From Bathynomus jamesi (lineage: Eukaryota; Arthropoda; Malacostraca; Isopoda; Cirolanidae): DNA of 64,000 nt. The DNA lies in the NCBI GenBank assembly GCA_023014485.1, contig JAJOZX010000944.1, positions 467,501 to 531,500 of the forward strand, given 5' to 3'. Under the pieces are notes generated by a model that did not search any database, was not told where the DNA came from, and worked only from the letters and a program-made list of their open reading frames with translations. The position numbers and the translations under genes are program-made. Of this stretch, positions 33,436 to 44,055 are shown in pieces. Position 1 is the first letter of the stretch; the number at the start of each line of letters is the position of its first letter.

Positions 33436-34002
33436 TTTATCAGGAATAGATATTAGTATTTGCGTTTGATAAAGTACTCTGTCAATCTCAAGATCCCATT
33501 TCAAATTTTGTGCCTCAGCGGGTAACACCATAGCCCTTATAAGCGAAGTTTGACTTCCAAATAATTCAGGAGTTAGCTCAATAATTGTTTGCGTTCGTCC
33601 GTTGTGGTGAGAGACCAGAAATACACGAGCGCTGTACTAGTTTCTGGCTCTTCTGACGTATTGTTATGGTCAATGCCTTAATAAAATTCACACTTAAAGA
33701 AATTAATAAAACAATTTTACGTTTTAGTCACTCGTAATCTGCACACGCTTAGGTATATCTCCATTTACTCGTTGTCGCATCGTAAGTCGACCTCCCGATC
33801 TCACTGGCTTCAATTCATTTACAGGGAATCGGTGTTACCTACTACGTCCGGAGCGCTGGCTTTAAATTTTCGTCAGACGAACAGAAGAGAAGCTAACCAT
33901 AAACGAAAACTGCTGTCAGTGGTTAACGGGATTTTAGCAGACGATACAAATAATTACGTAGTTTGACTCGAGGGACTACTCATTTTAATTTACCTGAACT
34001 TC
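33436..34002. other. No feature
   Basis: Only short frames are present (33343-33531 minus, 33772-33966 plus), without recognisable similarity. Confidence 0.45.
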
Positions 34003-34010
34003 GCTACAAG

Positions 34011-34314
34011 CAGGGCCACCGAGAGGGCGGGGAAGCTGGGTTAAATCCCCGGGGCTCGGACCTCTAGGGGGTCCGGAAAGAGGGGGGATAAAATCTAAAA
34101 ATATTAATAAGCAATTGGTTAAATAACGGAGGAAATATAATTAATGAACATACATTTTATAGAGATTATCATACTGCATGTTTTGACTAGGGACTTAGAC
34201 ATAATCAGTTTGCTTGTTATGTACACAAAAACATTCATAATAAAATACTGCGTAAACAGGGGGGCCCATATACCAATCCTTCCCCGGGGCCCGTGGCAGC
34301 TCTCCGCGGCCATA
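34011..34314. mobile_element. hAT MITE with TSD GCTACAAG
   Basis: The exact duplication GCTACAAG lies at 34003-34010 and 34315-34322. The left end CAGGGCCACCGAGAG pairs with a right end whose complement begins TATGGCCGCGGAGAG, with eroded last bases. GC-rich ends and an AT-rich centre are typical for this hAT MITE style. Confidence 0.82.
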
Positions 34315-34408
34315 GCTACAAGGGAATGTGAATCGATGAAAACTATTACTTGCAGCCGCCATAGTGAAAGCAAAAATATGGATGAAAGAAGTGATAATAG
34401 AGCTCTAT

Positions 34409-35344
34409 ATTAGAAGAGAACGACAATGCAGCTTCTCTGGGAGTAGAGTAGATAATATTTAACCCTTTCAGTACCAGTGGGATCGTCAATCGTCATGTCC
34501 CACCCAAAGTAATAGTATAAAGCGTACTAAAATACAACTTTTGTACAATTGCTTCTACATATTTAAATATTTTTGTCAGAAAAAGAACAAAATGTGTGTA
34601 AAGTATTTGAATTGAACTGAATAACCGGTGCTACTATAGTATGCCGTCTACCTACGATTCGGCCGTCTACCTTTTAATTATAGCTTCTTATCTTGTTTAC
34701 TAATTGCTTGTTTACATCCCAATGTCAATCGCCCTTGACGATTGGTTAGGTTTAGTCATGATATTTTCGTTAGTTTTAACGAAAATATTATGACTAAACT
34801 TAACCAATCGTAGGTAGACCGCATGTTATAGTAGCACCGAATAACCTTTATTAATAAAATACATAAAATTTATAATTTTTGTTTTAACATAAATAATTGT
34901 GAAATTGAACTATTTATTTTATTTAATTTGACCCTTAAACTTTAGGCTTTACAGTAAATGACGAGTAACTAAAATATTTGGTATTGAATAATAATATATC
35001 TTTACACTTTTTGATTCAAATAAGTAAAAAGTCGTGAAGGGAAGGGTTAAGAAGGAATAAATAAGCCTCTAAAGATGATAAATTAATAATTATTTTTTAG
35101 AAACAGTTATTTTTTTGTAAAACTTTGAAATTGTTACTGAAGTATACGCACTATTTCTCTAACATACTAAATACTGTTACAAATATAAAGCATTTATGTA
35201 TTTGACAATTTTAAAATACCTAAAATTAATTTTCTCACCTATACTAAAGAAAAGATCTTGAAACACTTTTTCATCGCGTTAACTCACGTGATCTTACCTC
35301 GCAAATCAGAGCGTGTGTCTAGGACTGCCGTTCTCTTCTAATAT
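34409..35344. mobile_element. Candidate TIR element enclosing a palindrome
   Basis: TATTAGAAGAGAACGACA near 34409 is mirrored at about 35325-35344 as TGCCGTTCTCTTCTAATA, about 20 bp with few mismatches. The interior has no transposase and contains the palindromic MITE 34627-34838. The TSD was not resolved (TATA versus TATC are possible flanks). Confidence 0.45.
34627..34838. mobile_element. Palindromic MITE P1, TSD GAATAACC
   Basis: The element starts GGTGCTACTATAGTATGCC and ends with the complement. Nearly the whole 212 bp folds on itself. The exact 8-bp duplication GAATAACC lies at 34619-34626 and 34839-34846. Its central core TTAACGAAAATATTATGACT is shared with the palindromes at 47132-47334 and 54876-55029. 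Confidence 0.82.
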
Positions 35345-35689
35345 CGGACTCCAGATAATATAACAAGAGACTCGTGGGATTTAGGTGGTTTGTTCCTTTC
35401 TCGAACGAGGATAATCAATTCTCGTTCAACGACGAACGTGGGTTTAGAGAATGGGAAAGGAAGCTTTTCACGAATATACTGTTTACAGTCCACAATTTAA
35501 CGTGGTGAATTTACTGTAATATACTCGTATTATAGGAAGTGATTTGGGATGCAAGAGCGACTAACTTGATATTCATAGCAGGAATTTTTAATTTTGCTAA
35601 AATCGCATCCATTTTCGAAAATCACTTCCTCCCAGTGTTTGAAGAGAGTGTTTTGTGTGCAGCTAAAGACACAGGCTGCAGAAGGACTG
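35345..35689. other. No feature
   Basis: Unique AT-rich sequence; the frame 35539-35727 runs into an (AAT)n repeat. Confidence 0.45.
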
Positions 35690-36060
35690 TAATAATAATA
35701 ATAATAATAATGTTTGGGGTTATTTAACCGCATTTCTAACGGCAAAGGTCCTACAGGGGACCTACAGCTTTACGTGGGAACCGAACCATCATCATCCGAA
35801 CGCAGAAGGAGGCCCCACCCATTCAACTGCTAAACAAACACAAGATCGCTTAACCTCGCTGATCAAACGGAAAACGGTGTTGCGATGTGACCACAACGGA
35901 GCCCGCAGAAGGATTGGGCCACACACACCCCAAACTACCACTAAATGAAAGAGAGAACGAAGGGGTTGCAGAGTCTTTCCTAAACACACAAACCCCAACA
36001 TTTAAGCCTTGCTGAACACAACTGCAAACACTCACCAACTGCAAAAACTAAGATCTCGTC
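35690..36060 (-). repeat. Interspersed repeat with (AAT)n edge
   Basis: After (AAT)n at 35691-35710 comes ATGTTTGGGGTTATTT and then GGACCTACAGCTTTACGTGG. The same (AAT)n, ATGTTTGGG, GGACCTACAGCTTTACGTGG order is found at 42250-42320. Copy two ends in a tRNA-like head on the minus strand, which suggests a SINE with an (ATT)n tail. The rest of this copy (to about 36060) is GC-richer and unclassified. Confidence 0.5.
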
Positions 36061-36455
36061 TCGCATCTTGGCAGCTCGGGGAAAAAAAACTTTAACTGAT
36101 CTTTAACGTAATCTTAACCGTGTCATGATACCTAAGCTTTCTGCCTCTCTACCAAGACGTGTCTCAGCGGTACATGGGACTCGTGGAAAAGTTATTTTAT
36201 ATTAGTAAGCTTCTGCTGTTTTTCTACAACTTAAACGTATTTTAAGAGCCAAAATAAAGTTTGTTCCTGTCACACAAGCGTCTATTTCATTTTAGCACGC
36301 TTCTCTTTGTCCTTTTCTTTCCTCTGAGCTTCATTTAGAGCTCAAACGTCTAAGGACTGAAAATGTTTATTTACACTCTTATACTCACGGAAATATTAAT
36401 TGCATGATATATTCCAGTTCTTTTCGTCTTGGCATCAGATATCACTTCACAAGGC

Positions 36456-36499
<44 letters not shown>

Positions 36500-37093
36500 T
36501 TCCGTCAACCTATTTCAAATGCACCTTCTTAATTAAAACTGAATTACAACTATATTTCAAAGGGACAAAATATGAACCCAAATAAGCCTTGAACTTATGT
36601 TGCTATCTCTGTTTTGAGAGCATATATATATATATATATTATATACACACACACATTATTTTGCCTCAAAACATCAATGACAACATAAACATCTCAATTT
36701 TCAAAAAAAAATTAATTTTTTAACTTTTTACAACATCTCTCAGCTTGCAGAACACTCAGGAAGTAAAAAAAAACAAACACATTTTGGCAATTTGTTCCAC
36801 ATTTTCAATATAGTGACTAGACTTTCCGATATACTTCAATCATTTAGGAAGAAATTCAACCTTTATAGTACAGTAATTACCTTCTTGGCTCAACGCCGAA
36901 TCTGTTCGACCACCTTCTTTTGACTTTTAGATATTGATGAGGGACAATCAAAGTATTTAATAATCATGAGAAGCCATAAGATGACTTTAAATTATGGTGT
37001 TAAATGGTAATTGTAGAGTTTATTAGTATCGTATTGTTATTTACGAACACTTTAATTAACTTCTATTTTATATATATATATATAATATATAAT

Positions 37094-37140
<47 letters not shown>
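36061..37140. other. (GA)n, (CA)n and unique sequence
   Basis: (GA)n lies at 36459-36495, (TA)n at 36622-36640 and 37068-37085, and (CA)n at 37097-37142. No gene was found. Confidence 0.55.
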
Positions 37141-37147
<7 letters not shown>

Positions 37148-37330
37148 TGACAAAAGTAAATAGACAATTAAGGATTTGATTTGATACTGAAAGTCAAATA
37201 ATAACATTTATTGAATCGCTATATTTAGAATGGTGTTGCTCTCCCCTTTCCATTATGTAAAGGTGACACACGTTGTGGCATTCCATCGATGACCTTTGCC
37301 AGTTGTTCTTGAGGACAATCATCGTGGTAT
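37141..37330 (-). pseudogene. Tc1-type transposase C-terminal remnant
   Basis: The minus-strand frame reads CPQEQLAKVIDGMPQRVSPL and ends GKGRATPF before a stop, matching the end of Tc1 transposases (a helix, then SMPRR, then a GG.T.Y-like terminus). Downstream, CAGAGTTGACAAAAGTAAAT at 37142 looks like the Tc1 terminal repeat. Only the last ~35 codons and the 3' TIR remain. Confidence 0.65.
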
Positions 37331-37408
37331 CTATTTACGTTTCTCAACCCTCTGTGTATATATATATGCGCGATGAATTTCACAATTACACACGTGAAAT
37401 GAATGAAT

Positions 37409-37575
37409 GATGCAAACTCACAAGGAAAAAGAAAAATGATTCCAAGGTCTTTCGCGTGTTCAGAAGTACACCTCGTCAGGGAAGTACACCTCGTCATTCC
37501 CTGACGAGGTGTACTTCTGAATACACGAAAAGCCTTGAAATCATTTTTCTTTTTCCTTGTAGGTTTGCATCATAG
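37409..37575. repeat. Palindrome with ~75-bp arms
   Basis: Arms 37385-37482 and 37498-37575 are complementary: CCCTGACGAGGTGTACTTCTGAA near the centre and TTCCTTGT-GGTTTGCATCAT at the edge. The outer end also resembles 4066-4090 (CCTTGTGGGTTTGCATCATA), so it belongs to a dispersed family. Confidence 0.75.
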
Positions 37576-37653
37576 ATATATACCAAACTACCGGGTGTCG
37601 AAAGTGTTATTCCCATACAAAAAAGTACTCACTCATGATTTGAGAGCTGATTG

Positions 37654-37698
<45 letters not shown>

Positions 37699-38014
37699 TG
37701 ACCTTGCTTTTAGACCCGTTTGCGCAAGCGTGCACAAACACCAAAGAAAATACCCACCCCACCCCTTGCCCCAACAAGTGCCATTTGATGCCGCATATTT
37801 TTTTCTGTACTTATCCGGACATAATGTTTCGCTCTATATGCACGTTTAACTCATTTTAAAGGCTATATTTAAAAGCTTAATTGTTCGATTCAAGCCATTA
37901 CGACACTTTATTTGGAGCTAAGAGACGCTTCCCTGATTAGGTAGGGAAGATTTGACTTTATTTTTTCTGGATGCCACTGAAGGAGTTTTATAATTTCATC
38001 ACTGCGATGATTAG
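37576..38014. other. (CA)n and unique sequence
   Basis: (CA)n at 37660-37697; otherwise no feature. Confidence 0.5.
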
Positions 38015-38340
38015 TTCCTCTCAATATCATTCCCATTCCAATTCCCATTTTCATCCGCGGTCCGCAAATGAAAGTGCGGAGAGAAATCCACAGTTGAGTA
38101 AAATAGTATATAAATACGAAAAAGAATGTCACTTCCATTTGCATTGACGGTAAAAGTGCGAAATGAGAATGCCTAATATTTCCTAACTGGACATAACTTA
38201 ACCTAACCTTGACCAAAGTGGTGAAACCGTGGATGAGAATGAAAGTGGCATGAAATGGGAATAGATAAATTTGAAAATTGTTTTTTTTAAGATTCTTATT
38301 CATGATTTCTTACTCTTGGGAGTGAAATGAAATGGGAATG
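38015..38340. repeat. CATTCCCATTTC-rich block, possible MITE
   Basis: CATTCCCATT motifs occur at the left edge and as complements (AATGGGAATG) near 38252 and 38328, as expected from inverted subterminal repeats. Exact ends and TSD were not resolved. Confidence 0.35.
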
Positions 38341-38344
38341 ACAG

Positions 38345-38795
38345 TCAGTGGGAGGAAATAATAGTCTTTTCTACGCGAAGACTGAGCTAAACATATACAC
38401 ATATGGAAAAATAATGGAGGAACTAGCCCCTAATCTTACTCTGAACCCTATAATTCCCCAAGCAACAGTGGAAAGTAGAAAAAGAAGAATGTGTTGTGGT
38501 CCCAAATTGAAGGCTCGACAGGGAACATCCTCAATCCTGAAGGAAAATAGTTTTGTTGCGAGAGGACCAACACTGTTTAATCAGCTGCCGAAGGAACTAA
38601 GGAACACGAGTGGCGTTGTGGTGGACATCTTCAAAGGAAGATTAGACACCTGGCTCAGAACAATCCCAGATGATCCGGGCGTACCTGACTATGTGAGATG
38701 GAGAGCAAAAGAAACCAACTCTTTACTTCACCTGGCCAACTCGAGAGGAGGGGCGACAAGCTTGACCTTCGTGAAGTGAGGAATCATCACAGAAC
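38345..38795 (+). pseudogene. LINE-B 3' end, open C-terminal frame
   Basis: A 143-codon frame ending at a natural stop: MEELAPNLTLNPIIPQATVE, a cysteine pair, LKARQGTSSILKENSFVARG, LFNQLPKELR, DIFKGRLDTWLRTIPDDPG, then YVRWRAKETNSLLH and GGATSLTFVK. The NQLP..LR..F...LD.WL pattern is the usual CR1/jockey-like RT C-terminus. It is 5'-truncated, with a short 3' end that runs into (TA)n at 38811. This is the clearest version of the LINE-B C-terminus on the plus strand. Confidence 0.8.
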
Positions 38796-38830
38796 ATTTG
38801 AAAGTAGATATATATATATATATATATATA

Positions 38831-38995
38831 CCTTTCGTAATCATTCGTTTGCTTTCGCCCGAATTGTTCATTCTGACAAGGTCAAGCTTTTCACTCCACC
38901 TTAGACCTACAGTTTAATGTGGAATCCGAACCACGCCCCACCAGCAGCCCAGCGTCTTAATCACTAGGCTACCCAGGGTACCTATTTGTTATTTC
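38831..38995 (-). repeat. SINE, second monomer only
   Basis: The minus strand has the second tRNA-like unit (TGATTAAGACGCTGGGCTGC, B-box-like GTGGTTCGGATTCCAC) and the tail AAAAGCTTGACCTTGTCAG. It is immediately beside the (TA)n tail of the LINE-B copy. Confidence 0.75.
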
Positions 38996-38999
38996 ATCC

Positions 39000-39165
39000 A
39001 ACCCTGTCACTATCCTAAAGCAAAAAAAAAGTGTCCTTCCTAGTCATAAAATTTTGTCATGTAACCAAAAAAAAACGGAATAAAAACAAAAACATGAAAT
39101 TTTCTTCTGCATGTTGAAAATAAAAGGTACCGGAACGACGTTCTGGCTCGTTCCGCCAGAAAAAG

Positions 39166-39199
<34 letters not shown>

Positions 39200-39777
39200 A
39201 TATATATATGATGTTACGAAAGTTTTAGATTTTACCGTTATAAAACCTTTCATTTATGTAGAACAAGTGTGAAATGCAACAACAAACAAATGTCAATAAA
39301 CCCAATTTGAATGTACATTTTCATTATTATATAAAATGTCTAAAATATAAAATTATTATTGCCATTATCGTCATCATCTGTGGGAATTGTAGAAATTTAG
39401 TGTAAAAAAAAACGTCGTAAGTTCCAAAAAGCCAGAAATGGCTGATGAAAACGCGCGCGCGGAAAAAGAAGGTGTAATTCTATTAATTAATGAAGTTTTG
39501 ATAAACTAAGTAGTAAATAAGAATGTTTTACTTATTTTGATTAGATATTTTGAGGAATTAAAATAAAAGTTAGTATTTGTAATAGTTTCTTTAGTTCAAC
39601 AGAGACAGTAGATTAGACGTTAAGATTTTAGTTCTTGAATAGTTCAAAGATTTGTAAGCTGTATATTATTAGGCAAAATAGGCTATTGTAAACTGCTATT
39701 ATTTTTTGTTATTCGAGGTGGCAAGTTCAGAAGAAAGGGCAAAGAAACGCCTTTTCTTTTTTTTTATCAGGAATATA
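39000..39777. other. (TA)n and unique sequence
   Basis: (TA)n at 39167-39194 and 39199-39210; the rest is featureless. Confidence 0.5.
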
Positions 39778-39904
39778 CAGGGTGATCCGTTTGGGTATGG
39801 ATAAAATAAAATTGATGTGAAATGGAAACAGTAACATTGTATAGTTTAATATTTGGCAAACAATGCCCACAAAGATGGTAGATTGTGACAAACCTAATTA
39901 GTCT

Positions 39905-40153
39905 TTAACATGATCCCCTTCCGGACACGACAGAGGTCATAACGAGAGGCTAATTCTTACGACTACCTGCATATGGTTTAGTGATAGACCCCGTTTCTTC
40001 AAATGTGCGGTACCACTACACTATGGAGTCGTATTTAGGAGCTTTTCGAACTCCATGCACACGGCGAAACTCACACTGTACCGCTGTCACTCTCAAACTT
40101 AGCAAACCAAATGACACACTTCGCACGTTGTTGTGCATTCGCCGCCATCTTCG
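39905..40153 (-). pseudogene. Mariner transposase N-terminal relic
   Basis: The minus strand begins MAANAQQRAKCVIWFAKFES at an ATG. It continues after a frameshift as RVHGVRKAPKYDSIV, a stop, then WYRTFEETGSITKP. This is the N-terminal helix-turn-helix of mariner-superfamily proteins (typically KAQCVLWFAKFES...VQREFRRVHG). The catalytic domain is not found. Confidence 0.68.
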
Positions 40154-40160
40154 AAACTGG

Positions 40161-40745
40161 CAGAGCTGTGCGCGCTAACTGATAAATATAGCGCCGCTAA
40201 CGCTAACGCTAATGCAAATAAGTTCTAGCGCCGCTAACGTTAACAGTTTTTAAAATTAGCGGCGTTAACGCTAACGCTAATTTTGGCGCTAATTTTTATG
40301 AAATGTATAGCTCAGTACTATTTTTTAATAATAATAATGCATTTGTATATATTTATATGTGTTCGCTATTTGTTATTATCTTTTATAGTGTCAAATGGGA
40401 ACAAAATTATACCTTTAAAATGATTATTGGGTATTCAAGAAAATTGTGTAATTTGATATTTATAATTAAACTTATTTATTGGAAAGACATTGTCCTCCTT
40501 TACATACTCAGTTCAGGAAACATTCTGCATTCAGCATTATGCACAAACAGCAACGTAATATAGAGAATACCATTCTAAAACTCTATTCATTTTAATTTAT
40601 ATTAGCGCTTAGCGGTTAGCGCCTAACCTTGCCTAAAAATGTAGCGGCGCTATCTGTTTCGCTAACTATTTTGAAAATAGCGCCGCTAATGGATGCGCTA
40701 ATAATTAACTAGCATCGCTAATTAGCGCCGCTGGGCACGGTTCTG
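40161..40745. mobile_element. hAT MITE with AGCGCCGCTAAC repeats
   Basis: The duplication GAAACTGG lies at 40153-40160 and 40746-40753. The left end CAGAGCTGTGCGCGCTAAC is inverted at the right (complement CAGAACCGTGCCCAGCGG). Both subterminal regions carry many AGCGCCGCTAA / GCTAACGC repeats. Non-coding centre. Confidence 0.85.
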
Positions 40746-41520
40746 GAAACTGGCATATGTCTCATAAGTCTGACAGCAGATGGCGCTCGTATGTCTGGCA
40801 GCGAATGGCATAGCCTATTACAAACTCCCACATTTGTAGCGATTCCCCTCATTCACAATTCATTATTTACTTTACTTTATCCATTTTTTTTTTATCATTG
40901 CTCTTTCTTCTCTTTACACTCGCTTCACTGTACTTTATAAACACGGGCAAACGGGTAGCCATGGCCGGCATTATGATTTCGAGCAAAGAAAAGAGACCGG
41001 GGATAAATTACACACTTTTATTTACTATTTACTTACTTTTTATTAATGCCGAAATACTTTAGAAGTTTAGACGAACGGGGTAATGCGAGGGCGGAATTAG
41101 CATTAACATTTAATCGCGAAGAGAGACATTATTAATATTTTAAATAAACAATAACATCCCAATACGAAAAACACCTTATTGGGGCAAATCCCGTCCAAAG
41201 ACTCCCGTTTTTGGACATTCTGAGTCGGCACATTGGGCACATCTCAGATATTGCCAATTTGTATTTTTATATTTTTAACTTCAAACAAAATATTATCAAT
41301 TTCTTATTTACATACAAACCATAATTAAATTTCTTATTTAACATTATTTTCTTCTTTATTAAATAAAACATTATTAAATTCTTATTAGACATGATTATCT
41401 TTATTAAAAAACCCAATAAACTACACATTTTATGACCACACGTTCAATAGATGAGCGCTGTATCACTTCTCGGGAGATTCTCACAGCGTTTTTATTTTAT
41501 CCACGCACAAACGGATCACC

Positions 41521-41524
<4 letters not shown>

Positions 41525-41571
<47 letters not shown>
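41525..41571. repeat. (TA)n tract
   Basis: About 45 bp of TA repeat between the mariner relic and the next repeat. Confidence 0.9.
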
Positions 41572-41572
<1 letters not shown>

Positions 41573-41574
41573 GG

Positions 41575-42180
41575 TGAATTAAAAGTCAGACCCCATGTGG
41601 AATATTTATTAATTTCATTAGTGTTTAAACTGCATGCTGTAAAGCCGTTTACATATGTCAATTGCTTTTAAGTACATTATTAGTAGAGACTTCAAAAAAG
41701 TTCATAAAAATTTTTATGAACTTTTTTTGAACTTTTAGTACTTTTACGAACTTTTTGAACTTTTAATAATGTTATGAACTTTAAGTAGTTTTATGCACTT
41801 TTTGTAATATTATTATTAATAATATTACAAAAAGTGCATAAAATTACTTTAAAAGTTTCAAGGCATTTTTTATGAACCTTTTTGAAGTCCCTAATTATTA
41901 GGGACATTACATAACAGTGTAGTAGGGACAATGGCACACTGCTTTCGAATATTCACTTTTAGTTCCTGAATGGTGCGTGGCCCTGATTTTGCTTTACATA
42001 TCCGCAAAGGGTTGCTCAACATTGCCTGGCAGATGGATAGGATGAAGTAGCTGATCTTTTTTTGTGGGGGTCACCTGAATTCTGTAGTCTATAAGTCACG
42101 GCCACACACCATTGAGGAACTAAACGTGAACATTCGTAAAGGGTGTGCCAACATCTGTACGAGAATTTTAATCAATATCC
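41575..42180. repeat. Unclassified interspersed repeat, copy B
   Basis: It shares its left part (AAACTGCATGCTGTAAAGCC) and right palindromic part with 4280-5310. In the right part, arms 41931-41985 and 42097-42155 are complementary (GGCACAC...GTGTGCC, TTAGTTCCT...AGGAACTAA). A hAT MITE (41684-41893) is inserted in it. Confidence 0.5.
41684..41893. mobile_element. hAT MITE with TSD ATTATTAG
   Basis: The exact duplication ATTATTAG lies at 41676-41683 and 41894-41901. Ends TAGAGACTTCAAAAAAGTTC and complement TAGGGACTTCAAAAAGGTTC. The interior is built of GAACTTTTT-like repeats and folds at a central inverted ATATTATTATT. Confidence 0.83.
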
Positions 42181-42249
42181 GTTTCAGTTCATGAAAGAGA
42201 CATGTTGTATTCGTATTCATATAAAATATAGTTAAAATGTGAGAAATTA

Positions 42250-42456
42250 ATAATAATGTTTGGGTTTTTATGACCTACTCCGTAACATCTAAAGTCTTAT
42301 GACGGAAGGGACCTACAGCTTTACGTGGGATCCCCGCCAAAGAAGACTAAAAGAAGAAACGTAATCGTCGAAATCTTAATAGAGTCCAGGCGGAGACTCG
42401 AACCTGGGTCTTTGAAATTAATAGCCCTGCGCTTCACCACTGTAGGATATACTCTG
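42250..42456 (-). repeat. tRNA-derived SINE with (ATT)n tail
   Basis: On the minus strand the head has an A-box-like TACAGTGGTGAAGCGC and a B-box GGTTCGAGTCTCC (42375-42456). The body contains TCCCACGTAAAGCTGTAGGT, and the 3' side ends in (ATT)n at 42250-42258. It shares its 3' half with 35690-35770. Confidence 0.6.
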
Positions 42457-42589
42457 GCGGATATGTGAAGTATTAGCGTTCGTATACTTCGCCAACACAG
42501 TATGGATAATGTCGAATCAGAATAATTACTAATGTAAAAAACCTAAAAAAAAATGCAAGCATCGAAACTTCAAAGTCTCGTGAAATCAT

Positions 42590-42838
42590 GGTAATGATAA
42601 TGATAAGCTTTACTGGCAGGATATAAATCCCATAAAATAGTACAATATTCTTAAGGGTAATAAACGTTAAGATAAATTAAACAATAATTAATTTAAAAAA
42701 AATAAAAATTATGACTAAAAGATAAATAAAAATAAGACACGTACTGAAACAAGTAATAATAAAACCCATCCACAGCTGACACTACAAAAAGGAAAAATGG
42801 AAATAAAAATAAAAAGTACACGTAGCGACAAAACCAAC
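42590..42838 (-). repeat. LINE-C 3' end, copy
   Basis: The minus strand ends TTTTATGGGATTTATATCC then GCCAGTAAAGCTTATCATTA, the same terminus as the LINE-C copy at 44052-44755, followed by an ATTATC-type simple tail. Only 3' untranslated sequence is present. Confidence 0.6.
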
Positions 42839-43190
42839 AATGATAATGATAATGATGATAAAGATAATGACAATATAATGTTTATTGGCAGGAGACACAT
42901 CCCATAAAATAAAAAGGTACAGTATCCATCAAGGTAATCAACGATACAACTAATTAAACAATAAATTTAAAAACAAAAACGGACTACGGTAATAAAGAAA
43001 GCAATTTGTAAAGCAAATTGAGAGTTCTGCAGGAGCCTTTTTTTTATAATTAACCCAGATCTTGCTGCCCATACAAATTAATGCAGAAAGTACAAAAAGC
43101 GTGCCTTTAGCTTCGCTTGTACAGAATTTGAAGTTCCTTATAATCATGTTTGCCTTAGCAAACACACTCTCTCTCTCGATATATATATAT
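42839..43190 (-). repeat. LINE-C 3' end, second copy
   Basis: The minus strand carries TTTTATGGGATGTGTCTCC, CCAATAAACATTATATTG and then repeated ATTATC. It sits head-to-tail with the preceding copy. Upstream sequence (43000-43160) is probably the same LINE's untranslated or C-terminal region but is too decayed to read. Confidence 0.55.
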
Positions 43191-43195
43191 ATATA

Positions 43196-44000
43196 CAAAG
43201 GTGGGTAGGACCGAACTCCAGGAACTCGGTCCTTTTTAAGGACCGTGAGCGGGAAAGTCGGTCCTTTTCTCAGTGAGGACCGATGAGGAGCGACGGTCCA
43301 TTTTTAAGCAATTCCGGACGGTCTTTTTTAGTGATTTTAGTGTGTTTAGTGATTATTTGAAGTTCTAAAGAAGATGGATCGTTTCCTCCAGAAGACTCAG
43401 AAAGAGACTGAGACTGAACTGAAACTTGTTTCAACACCTGGAGGAGACGAAGAATCTACTGATGTTAGTGCTTCAACTTCAAATCAAGCAACTGGAGCTC
43501 CTAGCGGAAGAACTGAACCCGGCAATCCCCGGCCGTACCTGGACAAATACTTTGAATACCTGGGCCCCAAGGGTGAGCAGAACCTGGAGTACAAGTGCTT
43601 GCTGTGCCTGCCGAACAAGAACATCCTCTCGACAAGCAACAAGAGCCAAAACAACCTCAAGCGACCAGTGCTCAAGCCGAAAAGGTCAGGGCTCAGTGAC
43701 AGCCATTTTGGAATGCTAGTCTTCTTGAAGGGAAACTCAAGCATTTAACTTAATAACTTTTTTTCATCATTTATGTATTGTATTAATTATAATTTACGTT
43801 AATAAAATTAAAGATTTCCGGTGTCTTTAATTTCATTTTTCATTTTAATCAAATTTTTCACTTATATTATATATAAGGACCGAGGACCGAGTCGTTCCTA
43901 GGTCCTATCTTCAGAAAGGACCGTGACCGGGACCGTCGGTCCAGTTTGAGGCAAGGACCGGGACCGTCGGTCCTTTTTGAGGCCCGGGTGCCCACCTTTG
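43196..44000 (+). mobile_element. hAT deletion derivative with open frame
   Basis: The left end CAAAGGTGGGTAGGACCG and right complement CAAAGGTGGGCACCCGGG are inverted. Both subterminal regions contain many GGACCG/CGGTCC repeats, likely transposase-binding sites. It is flanked by (TA)n, so an 8-bp TSD of TATATATA is possible but cannot be proven. It contains the chimeric frame 43374-43748. Confidence 0.82.
43374..43748 (+). CDS. In-frame BED-finger/hATC-tail remnant of a hAT transposase
   Basis: 124 codons from an ATG in good position after the 5' TIR. Residues 1-50 are a Ser/Thr-rich leader. Residues ~55-95 carry a BED-type zinc-finger start, YLDKYFEYLG and then YKCLLCLP with a K/N-rich continuation up to NNLKR. 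There the frame joins directly to PVLKPKRSGLSDSHFGMLVF, the last part of the hAT C-terminal dimerisation domain, and ends FLKGNSSI-stop. In full-length hAT transposases these parts are several hundred residues apart. The deletion removed the catalytic RNase-H-like domain but kept the frame. The histidine half of the zinc finger appears lost at the junction. It may be chance that the frame survived. Confidence 0.78.
   Translation: MDRFLQKTQKETETELKLVSTPGGDEESTDVSASTSNQATGAPSGRTEPGNPRPYLDKYFEYLGPKGEQNLEYKCLLCLPNKNILSTSNKSQNNLKRPVLKPKRSGLSDSHFGMLVFLKGNSSI

Positions 44001-44051
<51 letters not shown>
44001..44051. repeat. (TA)n and (GA)n tracts
   Basis: Simple repeats between the hAT derivative and LINE-C. 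Confidence 0.85.

Positions 44052-44055
<4 letters not shown>

Larger units (their letters stand above)
39778..41523 (-). mobile_element. Mariner-type relic, 1.7 kb, split by a hAT MITE
   Basis: The left end CAGGGTGATCCGTTTGGG is complementary to the right end (CAAACGGATCACCCTG at 41508-41523); TA lies on both sides. A decayed transposase N-terminus lies at 39905-40153 on the minus strand. A hAT MITE is inserted at 40161-40745. The remaining right part (40754-41495) is non-coding and may contain further insertions. Confidence 0.72.
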
